Assembly (NCBI GenBank): GCA_022592435.1
Contig: JABYQS010000043.1
Coordinates: 62,001 to 126,000, forward strand
DNA length: 64,000 nt
Source of the DNA: Cerioporus squamosus
Taxonomy: Eukaryota; Basidiomycota; Agaricomycetes; Polyporales; Polyporaceae
Direction: 5' to 3'
Shown: piece after piece, positions 25,421 to 38,045 of the stretch
Numbering within the stretch: position 1 is the stretch's first letter
Layout: each line of letters begins with the position of its first letter
Made by a program: the position numbers and the translations under genes
The notes under the pieces: generated by a model
What the model was told of the DNA's origin: nothing
Database searches by the model: none
The model's input: only the letters and a program-made list of their open reading frames with translations

Positions 25421-25438
25421 GATAAGATAAGATAAGAT
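25421..25438 (+). repeat. (GATAA)n microsatellite
   Basis: GATAA is repeated three full times plus a partial unit. Confidence 0.85.
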
Positions 25439-26915
25439 CAGCTCGTTAGCGGCCTGGCAGTACTTACATAGTCCGAGTCCTGGCAGGACATGATCATTCT
25501 CAGATGTGCGCCTCCATGTTGCCACCTCCAAGCTATTCACGCTGTTCGTCATTGCGTCTGCCGTGTGCTGAGGAATTTTTGCGCCAGCCGAGTCACCAGA
25601 GCCTCACTGAGCGATTCGGGAGACGCCAATCAAGACAGCACACAGCTCCAACTTGAAGTCGCTGGCCAGCAGTGGTCCCGGTCACTACAGGCATGTTCTG
25701 CACCTCTTGCGAGCTGCTGAACGTTGAACTTTGGCTGACTTGACTTCCGTGTCAGGTCTATTTCCAACAGATAACTCGGACTCCGTGAACTTAGCGGAGC
25801 GGCGGTAGCTAGTACATCCAATCTTTGCATCGACAGACGGAGTGACCGACACGTTCCGGGCTGTCGACGTCTGGGTGGCAGACACGCCATCCCGAAGCTC
25901 TCGGTTCGTCACGGTCCACGGGAACTCTTATCTGACTGTAGGACTTCTGACTCTGACTGATGTCGTGTTTGCAGTGCTCTGATCTGCGCTATTCTGGATG
26001 TCGGTCAAAGTTGGCTTTGCCCCCCGTGGCGGCCGTGCGGTCCAGTCGCTCCCTGCACTGCTGGCATTACCTAGGGTCGTAGTAGGATGCTGGCTTTCGA
26101 AGTGCCCCCATAACACCAACAGGCAAGCTCGGAACCTACTGTGCCCGAGGAGGCTACCCTCGCGACGCATGAAGGTGAGTTACGCTCCTCCGATGCAGCG
26201 CCTTACGGACTCTGATCAAGAGCGTTTCTCACGAATAGTATCATAAGCTCTCACCCACGCCGCCCATGGACGCACTGGCAGCGCCGCACGGCGCGCCGTG
26301 CCTGACAGATCGCGCAGCATATGTTCATCTTCGCAGACCATGACGGTCGCCCTTTGTGCAGTGCCCAGAACCCCGTCGACCGGCTCAGCAGGGCTATACA
26401 TATGCGACGAGCTGGGGTCGGCGGGTCGCAACGCACTCGAAGCCGGGCTTCACTCTCCCAACCGCTTGGCTGGACCTCGACGCTCCCTTTACTTGGTTTC
26501 CTCTACGTTGTTGCTTCAGTCGACTCACGCCGAGGATGTCGCAGCTACTCAGGAGTATGTTCGCGTTGACGTCCCCGCCTGCGAATGCACGGCTTCGGGG
26601 GCATAGGGCTGTCGCGAAGAAGGTGGGCGCTGCTCGGATGTCTCGCAATAAGTCCGATGGACAAGGTATGTACACCCACGCTCACACAAACCACGAATTG
26701 AACCGTCTTTCTCAGTTCAGTGGGAGATGCTGTCTGTGCCTCCAACCCTTATCGCTCTCGATACCGGCAATGTTGAATTGGTGACACCTGCGTGGTACGG
26801 CGCGGAGAAGGGTAAGCAAAGATCTCCGGTTTGCGTTCAGCTTGTGAGCTTATGATAGCGTGAAGCACCCAAACGTTCTCCTACACGTCCTCCCCTCACG
26901 CCATTCTACTCCGAC

Positions 26916-28128
26916 ATGAAGTTGCCGTTCGAGCTCTGGGAAATTGTGTTCGGTCACCTCGAAGATGGGTACGACATCCACTCTCTCGCCCGTGTGTGCA
27001 AAGGCTTGAACAAAGTTGCCAACGGGGCAATCGAACGCCACGCAAACTTCTCAAAGCCACACAGAGCTGCGATACTATCTTCGTACGAGTCGATGCTCAA
27101 TCTGCTGGACCTTGCTCAGTCCTGTCCGCGCATCGCCCTGGCCATCCGTGACTTGACCATCCAGTACCAGATACGTTGGACTACGACTTCTAATGTACCC
27201 ATTCCTCGGATTCTGACCCAAATCCTGAAAGCCCTGCCTAATCTCCGCAGTCTGTCACTTCACATCTCGAGCGACGAGTTGGTCTCGGTATGCCTCCGAG
27301 CAGGTCTACTTTCCGTGGTTCATCCGCACCTGCGCAACTTCTCCACCTCGCTAGCGTATACTCCGGATATTCTTCGATTTATCCAACTACATCCTACCAT
27401 TGAAGACCTCTCAATCCCCGACCAAGATCTGGGGGTCAACACCATGGATCGGGAGAGCGCTCTTCCTTCGCTTCGCATCCTCTCGTGCGGACTACAGTCC
27501 TTGCTGCGCTTCGGTCGGGCTTCGACGCTCACCCACCTCCACCTCCGGCTCCACGTTCCCCAGACCCTCGAAACCATCGCCTCCCTTCTAGGGTCCCAGC
27601 TCATCAGCCTCCGACTTGGGGTGCTGGAGCGACTTCCGGACCTCCACTCGCCCCGAGTCGTATGGTCCCCGCAGGACATCCTCACGCGCTTCCCACGCCT
27701 GACTTACATCCAAATCCACATGTTCGAGGTCCGTACCGTGCTATTGACTTGTCGTATACGCTTGCCCATGCCCATGCTGACTGACATCTTACGTGATCTA
27801 GCCGGACCTGCTTCCTCACCCCATCCAGTGGCAGCAGAAGCGCGACAAGTCGCCCACGCTGGACAGGCCGACGCCGCTGACCGTGGCATGGGTCCTCGCG
27901 GAAGACGCGTGGGGGACGCTTCTGGACCCACGGGATACCGACATCGTGTGCCAGCTCTTCGAGGAGGTGGCGTTCGACGTCCTGCGCTACTGGACGCCGC
28001 ACATTACGCGTATCGTGTACGGCGACTCTGGAGTTCCTGACACATCTGTCACGCTGAACTCCAGCGGGAACAACGTCGTGCGAGGCGAAGATCCGTCGCT
28101 GGGAGAGGACTACTGGAAGCGAGTCTGA
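26916..28128 (+). CDS. F-box protein with leucine-rich C-terminal part
   Basis: Exons 26916-27728 and 27802-28128 (73 nt intron, phase 0) join to 379 residues. The N-terminus KLPFELWEIVFGHLEDGYDI followed by LARVCKGLNKVA is a typical fungal F-box, which docks to Skp1 in SCF ubiquitin ligases. The middle has regularly spaced Leu-rich segments (PNLRSLSLHI, PSLRILSCGL, STLTHLHLRL, GSQLISLRLGV, PRLTYIQIHM) that should form the target-binding repeat. The final exon is a conserved tail with a Trp-rich segment. It is a paralogue of the minus-strand gene at 57821-59035, with the intron at the same place and phase. The degradation target is unknown. Confidence 0.9.
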
Positions 28129-28716
28129 AGTTACTAGGTAGTACCAGACCCGAAGGTATGCCTTATCGTTGACACTCACTCAGGAAGCGCATTTATAGCC
28201 AGCCCCATACGCTCGATGCGTTGTATGTCAACTCCTGTATCTTGTAGAACCCCATTTGTACCAGAACAATGACTTGTACTGAATAGTTATAGGCTACGGT
28301 CCGTTCAGCGCTGCGGGGCGGCGGGCCTCTACGAGAGTTATTCCACCGATTGTGCCTCTGGCGCTGTGCATAATCAATTCCTGTACCGGAGCTTTCTCAT
28401 AGCTCGCTTTGAGGACCAATGTCGAAGGGAAGAACGCACACAAGCAGGGGAAGCGACGTTCGCTTGGAACCCAGAGTATCACGTGATGTTGGCCACATGG
28501 TAGCGGGGAGGATCTTAGGCGTCAACTAAGCTCTCGCTTCTTCCCTTTCTACCACTCGCAGCACCTGGTCTGCATGGAAACCTCTTCCTCGTGCATTTGC
28601 ACCTCGCCAGGTCAGTACTTCTGCACCGTTGCCTCTTACTGTGGTCGTGTGAAATTTTCTCACCGCAAACACGACGTCTAACCACCGCCTTCTGTGCTTG
28701 CAGTTGTATACCCGCG
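28129..28716. other. Spacer, no supported gene
   Basis: This is the 3' region of the F-box gene and the promoter region of the next gene. A TAACCACCGCC string lies just before 28690, about 30-40 bases upstream of the next start. Confidence 0.4.
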
Positions 28717-30026
28717 ATGACTGCTATGCTTGCGAAACCATTGCCTACGAGCTACGACTCCATGATGCGCCCGCCCACGCCACTTTACGACCGCACTATC
28801 ACGAACGCTTCACGAGATCGTCCCTACAATACGTATGACGCCACAGGTAAAGTCGCGTTTCTTGCGCACAACCACGATCTATTGCCGCGCGTCAGAGACT
28901 GACCATGCACCGACTCTGTGTCTCCGACAGGCCTACACGGGAAGAAAGGTGTAACGGATGCAAGCACGAAGTCGTCCGTCCTAGAGCATGGGCATCTACC
29001 AACGAGCCGCCTGGTCAACGTCCACGGTAAGCGCAGGAGGCGCGATGTGTCGCGTGAGAACCGTAAGTCGATCGAACAACCTCATGGTAGCTGTCTGTTG
29101 CTGACGCGATGGAACCTTGCCTCAGATGTTCCTACGCCAGCACACAATGCGTTACCTGCCAAGACACGCCACCGGGTGGCCGCCGATATTGGACCATTCA
29201 AAATCAGTGAGTGGTGGACTCGGGCGCATTTTGGTTCGCTGTTCTGATCCTGATAGTACCAGATGCCTTCGAGGAAGATGTGAATCCGTTCATAGATCCT
29301 GACAGAGAGTGGGACGTCTCTCCTGAGCCGTCCCACACTAACACCGCTTCATGTCTGGAGCCCGTCAGCTCCGACTCTCTCGACCTTGATGCGGACGCGA
29401 CATCACTCGATGAGGAGACATTCATCTACACTCCTCAAAGCCCCACCACGACTCCTGCTGATCGGCCTGATCGGCGCGCGAGCGGGGAGAGGAAGTCAAC
29501 CGCGAGGCCGAGGCGGCGTCCGTGGAAGGCTCCGGGACCCTCTCCTCTAAAGGTCGCTCACCACATCATTGCCGATCACATTTCCACTCAGATGCTCCCG
29601 CGATCTGACCTCGCAGCCGACGAGACGTCTTTCGTGGGCCGTCCGCTCAGAATCCACCCGCTCCCCAGGACGCTCGCTGGCAAGCACAGGGGGCGCGTGG
29701 CGATCACTCTCCTCTACAGCTTCTTAACGCGAGCTTTCCTCCGCCGCATCTACTCCCTCGACGTCGAGTCACCGGAGCTGGACTTCGTGGATGCGGAGAC
29801 CGTCGAATTCTTCCTCGACTTACAGGTCGACCTTCTGCGCGGCTTCGTCACTATCCCATCGCTATCGTCGTACGCTATCGCGACGCGTTCTACCCTCGGC
29901 ACTCCGCGGCGTCGCTTCCTATGGAGGGCCGGACAGACGTTTCCTCGCCGGCTCGAAGACTATGAACGGGCTGCGGCGAAGTTACTTGCGCGGAAGCGCG
30001 CTTCGGCATATCAAGGAGTCGCCTAA
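28717..30026 (+). CDS. Orphan array gene A: basic/acidic protein with W-x-x-PGPSPL motif
   Basis: Exons 28717-28846, 28931-29062, 29126-29206 and 29257-30026 join to 370 residues; all three introns are phase 1. I know no family for it. The N-terminus is Pro/Tyr-rich, then comes a basic patch GKRRRRDVSREN, an acidic stretch (PDAFEEDVNPFIDPDREW and DLDADATSLDEETF), and the motif RRRPWKAPGPSPLK (about nt 29509-29550). A C-terminal part of about 140 residues looks folded, with helices around VAITLLYSFLTRAFLRRIYS and ETVEFFLDLQVDLLRGF. The same motif recurs in the genes at 41018-42510, 47742-49458 and 60836-62525. A nuclear role is inferred from the basic patch only. The basic patch could instead be intronic (alternative donor at 29027). 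Confidence 0.72.
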
Positions 30027-31598
30027 TCCGTTCTCCTCCCTACACTTATATCGTTTCGTCTTTTTTGCAGTTTGGATATCGCAAGGGACGTTGTCATGCT
30101 GGACGGTCTTGATGGAAGAGGATGGTATAAGTACGAGTACCGAGCACCGGAATGCGCTAATCTGCCTACATGCTTCCCACTCTCCTCCATGCCTTCCTCT
30201 CACCTCCCTCGTCGTGCTCTCGCTGCTGTATTTGTAGATAGTTACCGTTTGTATCCCTGGTTTCGCTCTGCTGGTCGCTTTCGTAGCTACGCTAGTTACC
30301 ATGCCTTGCATGTCTCTTTCCACACCCACACCCGATATGCGTTCATGTTACTAGTTCTCGATATCGCCAATTGCGATGCATCTTTGCTCAGTGACTTCAT
30401 TGAGGATGGATACATCAAAATTCGCCTGTGGGTCGTCCCTCCCTAAAGCCTCCGAAAACTCCGGCGCCAGTCTAGGACTCGGACGTGCGAATCTGGACGT
30501 GCACTTGGAACGCTCTTGCTTCCTCCCACCATGGTCCCTCTCGCTTTACTGCGCAGCTTTAATCAGGAGCCGCTCCAAGCAGACGAGAACTAGCTAAGAG
30601 CAGCGTGTACAGGCGACATATCGCCTCCCGGGATGGCCACGTCACAACTTGAGTGATGTGCGAACACATGGTGTCATGGTCTACGGGAACGACCTATCGA
30701 GCGCGGAGGCTACCGTCGCCGACACGACAATTCTACCAACACCGGAATTTTGACGCGGGGCTCAGCAGCCTCACGAATGGATTTTTGGTGAGTAGTTGTA
30801 TGCGAAGTGGGCGTTCATGTTCAATGCGGTGCAAGGCCCGATCGTCGCAGTCTTGCCTTCGAGGACGGGCTTGCGTCTCGCCCTTCCCTCGGCCAAATTT
30901 ATTGGGCATGCGAGGAGGCGAGTTACTTCGAAAGACTCGAGAGCAATGAGAGACAATGAGCTATCCTCGAAACCCCCACGAGCTACTTCTGCTCCCCAAC
31001 CGCCTCAGAGTATGTGACAGAGGTGTGGCCCGGGACACGTATGTGGGTTCTATCCTGTCTAACTCGTGTCTTAATTCTCAACTGGTGACAGCCTATGACA
31101 ACCAAGGGGTTTGCATCGACCCCTTGCAAGCACCAATCTGCACACTACATAGTACCGGACGCAAGGTCGGAATACCGACGATATCATATATGTCAAGGTG
31201 ATGAGACGCCAGTCAAGCCGACCCCGACAGACTGTGGCCCCGCTGGTACCTGGACCATGCCTAAAGGCTGCTACCCGTTGCAGATGCCAGACTCTCTGCA
31301 GAAGACCAATAAGCGTATGTCGGTAGGCTAAGACTTGTCTTGGGCTTGTCGGTGGGCGGTCCAGGCGGTCTCTCGGCTCTGGCCGGGTGGATTCAGACTC
31401 CGACGTGCACTCCGCAACACAATCGAAGATGACGCTCCACTGCCTTTCTCTCAACCAGCTACCGCAACCACCGCAACCACCACCTCCAGTAAATCCTTGC
31501 GCAAGCTCTCTTGCTCCGCATTGCGAGATATATTATTCAAACCATCGCTCACGCTGTCGTATTTTTCCTGGTCCCCATTACTCGCCCTGCTCCACGAC
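30027..31598. other. Spacer, no supported gene
   Basis: Open frames such as 31095-31331 have no partner exons that I can find. Two tandem GCAACCACC copies (31464-31481) lie near the right end, before gene B. Confidence 0.4.
31464..31481 (+). promoter_or_regulatory. Two tandem GCAACCACC copies upstream of gene B
   Basis: The 9-mer occurs at 31464-31472 and 31473-31481, about 120-135 bases before the ATG at 31599. The same 9-mer sits 50-140 bases before the starts of genes C, G, K and N. A regulatory role is inferred. Confidence 0.4.
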
Positions 31599-32795
31599 AT
31601 GCGTCTACGTTCCCCGCTTGCTGCTCTCACAGCAGCGATCCTAAATGCTGCCAGCCCGAACCACAAACGCGTCCCTGATGTGCTCAACTACGCTGGTATA
31701 TACGATGAAGGGTCCGGCAACACGTTCAACGAGAATCTCTCTGCATCGATGATCTCAGGTTCGTAACCACTCCTCCTGGAACCACCTGGGATTAACGTTG
31801 TAGCGGTAGTAGATCAACTCTTCGACATGGAGCTGAAGCCGACACTGAAGCTGACTGACCGAACCCTTGGTCCGCAGTCGACGCTGCAGTCGCATGGTTC
31901 GTATCATCGTCGCCGTCATGTGCCTCGCGACTGATCGGTCCTCCAGATGCCCTCATGGATGTGGTTGACGATGATTTCGATGATGAAGAGCTGGATTTGG
32001 ATGAAGACGAAATCTTCAGCATCGGTAGGTTCATCTGTCTTAGCAGTGACCGTCCGGACATTGATCTCAGCTCGCCCTACCAGACTCTCCACTCACGCCC
32101 GACGACACGGATACGGGAGCGTTCCTTCTCACAGCATTCCAACCATTCTCCGACGAACAGAGGTCATACTCAAATTTCCTATCACAACTGCCGCAGCTGT
32201 CCGCCTCTGTCGAGGATGCCCAGGCTGCTTTCACACATAATGTCCAACGAGAAAGTGGTGAGTGTAATTGCGCTCACTCGGAGTGTATCACGCCGCTCAT
32301 CGGTGCCCAGGTGCAGACGGGGTCATTCCTGACAAAACCGCACTGGTGACCGACTACCGTTCCTGCGAGATTGAGATGGCGAAGAAGTACATCTCGGATA
32401 TCGAGCACGGGAAGACGTGGGAGGGCACTGCTCGCCAGGGCCTTCGTCCTCGAAAGGATCGGCAGCGGCACATACTCGACGAGGCGCCTTCCAATCGTCC
32501 GGATGCTGCCCCGCTTAGCTTGCTCCTGATAGAGAACCGATTTGCGACTGCGTCAGTGTCATTCCTGCCTTCCTCTCGTGCTTGGAGCTGACTGTGACAC
32601 AATAGGGTGAATCGAGCGTACATGGCGTCAGGAGACACGTACCAGCCCTTCCCGGAGTACCGATTTCCCCTCGGACGCGACCCTATCGTAGACTTTGGAG
32701 TTCGCAGATCCGAGTCTGGATCTCTACACGAGATCCGAGTCGAGCATGCTCGTGTCGTCTTCTCCCGCCTCCTCCCGTTTCATCCATGGAACTAG
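31599..32795 (+). CDS. Orphan array gene B: acidic protein
   Basis: Six exons (31599-31758, 31804-31896, 31947-32024, 32084-32257, 32311-32551 and 32606-32795) join to 311 residues. The first four introns are phase 1 and the last is phase 2. The first 20 residues (MRLRSPLAALTAAILNAAS) are hydrophobic and could be a signal peptide, or just an amphipathic start. A strongly acidic run (VVDDDFDDEELDLDEDEIF) fills the third exon. The C-terminal half looks more ordered, with AKKYISDIEHGKTWEGTARQ and a Tyr/Pro-rich segment TYQPFPEYRFPLGRDP. I do not recognise the family; it belongs to the array by structure and position only. Confidence 0.68.
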
Positions 32796-34120
32796 AACCA
32801 CGCGATACGGTCCGCCCGTACCTCAATCTTCCTGTGTCCCCGGAGTGCCATCACTACATCCTCGCTCGCTCTAGCGGCCGTATTCATCAATTCCCCTCAC
32901 AACTACGATCTCGTCTTCCGCTCTTGGACACCGCATCCCGTCTCCGGACGCCTTCCACCCCATGCTTATCCTTATTTTTCCTGTGCCATAAGTGCTCTTG
33001 TCCGCGCTATCGCAACTAGAGGGGTATGTCATGATACACTGCTAGCACCCGTTTGCTCCTCGGTCATCGTTGCTTTCTTGCTTTGTCCGCTTTGCCATCT
33101 TGCTGTACATACACCCTGCTTCCCTTCCGTTCTTCCGCTGCTTTAACGCCCATTGCGATACTTTCCGATGTAAAAGTAGCTTCCTCTCGCTTTGCCTATA
33201 CTCACCCTATCGCCAATAGCACTGTACCATCATTGTACTTCCCCTTCGAGTTCGAGCCACGGCGGGATTCGAACTCTGCCATCCTTCTTACTAGCCAATC
33301 AGAATGCGAGACGCGTCGTGCGTCTGATTCGTGCACTGCTCCGAGAACTTAGAAGTTTGCGCTTGTTCACTTCGTTCCTCAAGAGGCTTTTCCGCGCGAA
33401 CTGCATCCTAGTACGCGGTAGAGCTCTTCCAACTTCTCACAATGCTTGTGACCTCTGGAACCACGTTTCAGCTAGACATGTGAGGCGGCGGGCCTCTGAG
33501 TTGCCCCCCGCTATAGCACTCAGGAGAAGATGCCAGCTGGGAGCGGATAGCCCACTCGGCACTAGACAGCTCAGTCGCGTGGAACTTTCGGTAACTTTTA
33601 CCGTGCTCCGTGTGCCGTGAGATACGCCTAATGGGTGTGAGACACCAGGGAAAGCTTAGTTCGGGCCCGGCCTCTATGGACCTCGAAGTCGACGTTCAAT
33701 CTTGCGGGATAGTACCAACCACGGTTTAGTTGCAAATCAGCATGATCATCCAAGAGGCTTCATACCGTGGTCAAAGTTGTTCATGAAGCTGCCTTACTTC
33801 TGACCGGCTCGAAGGTCTGGACGCTCCCTACTAGGTGACAGATGGTAGTACGTAGCTTAGTTGTGGCAGTAATCGTGCGCTGCAGTCTCTAATAATACTT
33901 ACTGGGAAGGGAGCTCGCGACATATCGGCGAAGGAAAGTGGCGGAGCGGTGCTTTGTCCCGAGTGGCAGTCCCGTGACTTGCTCGCTTGAGCCCAACGGT
34001 CGCGCGCGCGCATCTGCTTCACTCTTTGCCCTCTGCAACCACCCCGTCATTCGATTGTCCCCAGCTCCGTCCTGGTCATTGCACTTTGGTATTTGCGTTG
34101 CCCACGCTATTCTATCAGCC
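32796..34120. other. Spacer, no supported gene
   Basis: This is pyrimidine-rich sequence after gene B, then mixed sequence. A tRNA-like B-box string near 33265 was examined and rejected. A GCAACCACC copy lies near the right end. Confidence 0.4.
34035..34043 (+). promoter_or_regulatory. GCAACCACC upstream of gene C
   Basis: This is an exact copy of the 9-mer, 78-86 bases before the ATG at 34121. It is preceded by CTCT, like the copy before gene K. Confidence 0.4.
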
Positions 34121-35746
34121 ATGGCTATTGTTGTCGCTCCGCCGGACACGGACTCATCTCTAACCACCACATCTCGCTCGGGCACTCGTCGTTCCTCACG
34201 TAGAGACTCCGCCCGTAAGTCGAGGTCAGACACGAAAAAGCGTCGACATTATGCAGAAGTTACCGAAGGCCAAGACAGGCACGCGAAACGGGTTCGCCCT
34301 GATGAGAATCGTACGTGCTCCGCTGACCCTCCCGTCTTAAGCTGCTCTTAGACACTTTCCCCTCACATTTCAGACCCTTCTACGAAGACCCGTGTTCATG
34401 TCCGTGTTCGTACACATTCAGAGGCTCTGCAGCCAGGTGCGTTTTTGTAATCACTCGACGGATCAATAGAAGCTCAAGCCTGGCCATGGGGTCCTCCAGG
34501 ATCGCTAGAACACTCCAATGTGTCCCAGGGAGAAGGAGGCGACGATGATACTGGTGCCGAAGAGGAGAATAAAGGTGCGTCCAGTCTGCATTCTCTCGAA
34601 GCTACCATCTCAACTCCGTAGCGACAGCAGAACCTTCCAAGCCCTTCGCGCCCGTCGAACCACCCCCAGACCCATCACGACACGGGAAGCACCCACTGTC
34701 AAAGTCACTTGCGGTCCCTCATCACAGCTGCGATGCAACTCTGGACAGAGGAGCTAGACTTGCAGTCATTCCAGAGGAGGAAGAGGTCGATGAAGAAGGT
34801 GTCGAATTCGAGAATCAGCCGTCGGAGCCCTTTGAGGAGTTACGGGAGTCATCGGACAGCCTTGTCGTCAGTTCTCCGCCACGAGCATCCACAAAGAGAG
34901 CCAGCCCAAAAGACTCTCTTAGGGCTGACGCCCATATGCGATGCGACTACTAGTACGTCTGCATATTGAAGGCATCGGAGACCGTCCTCACCATGACTTA
35001 GTCGCAGCATTGTCGACCACATTCCTCTCGCTCCTCCATCTGGTTACGAACGAGACGTCGTGGTTCGGCCGTCCGGGACGCCGGGAATGCCTCCCTCAGA
35101 CCCTCAACCCCTGTTCCCGCCCGTTGGTTTCTACCGATACAAGGTCAACGAGGAAATGAGGGACCTGCGGGACATCTTCACGGAGATGCAGAGTACGGCG
35201 GAGAAGTTCCCGGGCGGCGCGTCGGCCAAGTTTGCAAGGCTTCAGCGCTCCGACGAGACCAGGTCTCTTGACGACGTCTTCTCGGAGACTACATCCATCA
35301 CCCACATTATTACCGTTCCGGCTACCGGTCATGTTGTCCATGCGGTTACCGACCCAGCCGCGATGAAGCAGTGGGTCACTCAACGAGAAGAGGCAAAACG
35401 ATCTCAGCCGACGGATGCCCCTGGCGGTATACTAGACGACTACGGAGACCTGGACTTCCTCACCGCAGCATTTATGGAAGATGAAGGTAACGAGGATATG
35501 GAGGAGGTGGACGTCACGCTGCCGTCGGAGGCAGACTTCAACCCAGAAGAGGATGTCGAACCGTATAGCGCTCACCGTCGCGTCTCGGTTGCGTTCGATG
35601 CCCTGAAAGCGGGCTTCGAAGATAACCTCTCCTCTGACTATGACTGGAATGCGGACGATGAAGAGTCTGATGCTGCGCCTGATGTTTCGTGGCAACCAGA
35701 CGAATTTGAGTTCGGTGGTTGGGAAGATGATCGCTCGAGGTTCTGA
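34121..35746 (+). CDS. Orphan array gene C: bipartite basic N-terminus, acidic C-terminus
   Basis: Exons 34121-34310, 34374-34436, 34470-34574, 34622-34952 and 35002-35746 join to 477 residues. The phases are 1,1,1,2. The second intron is only 33 nt in this model, so that junction is the weakest point. The first exon is Ser/Arg-rich and ends with two basic clusters, KKRR and AKRVR, 13 residues apart, which resembles a bipartite nuclear signal. The fourth exon has GKHPLSKSLA, perhaps a diverged form of the SPLR motif of related genes, and an acidic run (IPEEEEVDEEGVEFEN). The last exon is acidic and probably partly folded (MRDLRDIFTEMQSTAEKF, then ITVPATGHVVHAV), ending in Asp/Trp-rich sequence. 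Family and function are unknown. Confidence 0.68.
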
Positions 35747-36582
35747 CCATGTATGCTTATTTGTACTGTATAACTCCTGTACTGATTGCTTTGATCTCCG
35801 AGTAAGTATTTGAAGGCACTGTTTATGTACTTTAGTCTACCTTGCCGCTTCGCCTCACAAGTCGCCAAAAGCGAGGAGTCGTTGATGTCCAGAAATGGAA
35901 ATCAGATTGAAGGCGACGGCTTTGGATCCTAACACGGACAAACACAGCGGGAGATAGGCGCTAGGATAAGTAACTTGGAGAGCGTAGCCTTGACTGTCAT
36001 CGTCTTTTTACCACTGGCAACCAGTGTGTTTCTTTCAGAAGTCGTTTGCAAGAAAGAAAACACCTCCTAGTATTGAGTGCTCCGGAACTGAATATGACCC
36101 AGAGACGGGTCTTCACAGTCAACGGATCTTATGACTCGGAGAATCGCTCGAACTCCAGGCGAAACCGTCGCAGCTTTGCAGGCGTGAGGAAGATTTCTTT
36201 CGCAGAAGTAACTCCGTCGAGTATGCCAGGCCATCGGCTACCGACTTGAGGGTGTGGCGACCGTCAAGACCCTCTCTGTCGCATCCTGCCGCGTACGTCC
36301 GATTGTCCTATTGAGACACACGAGTCATCCCTCTTCGACTAATGACTTCTTTTATTGAATCTCGCCCTTGCTAATCCACACTTTTGACCTGGTGAGGAAC
36401 AATGATGTTTACTGGTACGTGCTCAAAATAAGGTTTTCGCCAAAGAGTCGGTCTAGACTCCCATCACCGACTATGTCTCATTGAGCGTCCGTACCCTTTC
36501 ACCTGCTACCACAACCATCTTTCAACTACGTCGACCATCTTCCATCCCCAATCCTCGTCTTGGCCGCGAGCGTTCTCTGGCC
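35747..36582. other. Spacer, no supported gene
   Basis: A 51-codon open frame at 36094-36249 (MTQRRVFTVNGSYD...) could be an isolated exon but has no partner that I can join. An ACAACCATC string at 36511-36519, about 70 bases before gene D, resembles the GCAACCACC motif. Confidence 0.35.
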
Positions 36583-37612
36583 ATGGTTTCCTCCCGTTCG
36601 CCGTTTGTTCGAGTCCTTCCGCCGGCCCGTGTCCCTGTCGCTCCGGTGGTTACGGAGTGCGCCGCAGCCCCGACCAGGGCAGGCAATCTCACTACCCGGT
36701 TCGCGGTTATCATTGAACTACAGGAGGTTCTGTATGTCGGTGCGCATCTCTAGTCTGTCTCGCGACTGTCACCCCTTCTGAACATCCTCCATAGATGCCG
36801 AGAGGAAGGGACGCTACTATTACTACTATGGTGCGTGATCTCGGTCTTCGCTGACATGCACTTACCTGCAGACCAGTCTATGAAGTGGAAGACGAGGTGG
36901 AAGAGGAGAATGCAGTTCCAGAGCAGGCCACTAGGCAGGCAGGTCAAGCGAACACCGCTCTCCACGAGGGTGTCACGGTCATCGCCCGCACGATTGAACC
37001 GACAACGACTGCGGTACTGGATGCGTCGAGTGCCTCTGCTGAGCAATCCTTTAGAGCTTATGAAGATGGTGAGTAGCCAAAGATCATATCCGCATGTCCG
37101 AGTCGTTGACACCATTGCAAAGGGGAGGATCTGTTCGAAGTGACATCACCTTCGCGCATTCGGGATGAAGAGCTGGACATGGTCAAGGCATTCCTACAGC
37201 GACGTGCTCGTGAGGCGCGGCAGATCTCCGCTGGCTCTCATCGGTCGCGCTCGCGCAAGAGGGCGAAATCCCTTCGATACAAACTTGCAGCTTACCGGTG
37301 CGAAAAGGCGTAAGTATTCAGTGTATGTTCCCTCCACCCGTGTCTCATGCATCATGTCCTTGAAGCATCAACGAAGTATGCTCGCGGCTTGACATTGTTC
37401 TTCCATTTAAGGCCGCACCGAAGCACGTCCCGATGGACAGGCAGGTCGAGGGCTTCGCGGGTGTGGTGGAGGAAGGTACACTGGGCCCGGCGAACGAGGT
37501 GGTCGACGACAGTGCACAAAGAGCTTTGGAGAGAATGCGGGAGGAGTTGAACTTGAAGCGCACTAAGATGGTCTGCACAGTCGCCGAGAATCGGTCTGAT
37601 TGCATGGAATAG
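36583..37612 (+). CDS. Orphan array gene D
   Basis: Exons 36583-36739, 36795-36830, 36877-37068, 37123-37309 and 37366-37612 join exactly to 272 residues, phases 1,1,1,2. The second exon is a 36 nt microexon coding for a Tyr run. The third exon is acidic (VYEVEDEVEEENAVPEQ). The fourth has a short helix DMVKAFLQRRAREARQI and a basic patch RSRSRKRAKSLRYK that may direct it to the nucleus. The last exon is mixed and ends in charged helical sequence (SAQRALERMREELNLKR). I recognise no domain. Its place in the array rests on its intron-phase pattern, shared with genes B, C, I, J, M and N. Confidence 0.68.
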
Positions 37613-38045
37613 CTGTCTCAGAGCGTACCGTTTCTGTATAAGAATGTACCATTATATCCTCGCCTTGAACCGAGGTCTTGACCTTAGGGTGGACACAAGT
37701 CATCCTAGCTGTAACTGATGTATAGTAACACATATTCTGTGCGACTTCGCTTGATGGTATCGCGCCAGCTTGCGCCGTGCAACGAATATAAAGGCTTCGT
37801 CCAGCGTCAAGTTCTTCGTTGATCGGCAACACGTGACAGCTCAACGCCGCAACCACTGCGGCCGCTTCGCTTTCTCTCTGCGATCGCTCGTTCGACTACT
37901 TCTACCTTCCTCCACTTGTCAGCTTTTCTTCTTTGCATCGAAAGCAGCAAGCTCGTGGTTGACGCTCGCACACCGAGTGGTTCGCACAAGTTCTCGTTAC
38001 ACGCCGGTGGCGCACCAGTACTCTCTAGTCAACTAGCCATCTCGT
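37613..38045. other. Spacer, no supported gene
   Basis: It lies between genes D and E. GCAACCACT, one base off the GCAACCACC motif, lies at 37849-37857, about 190 bases before the proposed start of gene E. Confidence 0.35.

Larger units (their letters stand above)
24777..26915. other. Spacer with simple repeats, no supported gene
   Basis: The 3' side of the transcription factor gene has short tandem repeats (listed separately). Further on, open frames near 25998-26246 and 26298-26784 overlap in several frames and none looks protein-like, so I do not call them. Confidence 0.45.

Noticed and set aside
31095..31331. Cys/Pro-containing open frame (DETPVKPTPTDCGPAGTWTM)
   Set aside because: It looks slightly protein-like but has no acceptable start, no partner exons and lies in a spacer. 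It is too weak to call.
33240..33300. tRNA-like string with a TTCGAATCCC B-box on the minus strand
   Set aside because: The T-stem does not pair, and I find no A-box, anticodon arm or matching acceptor stem.
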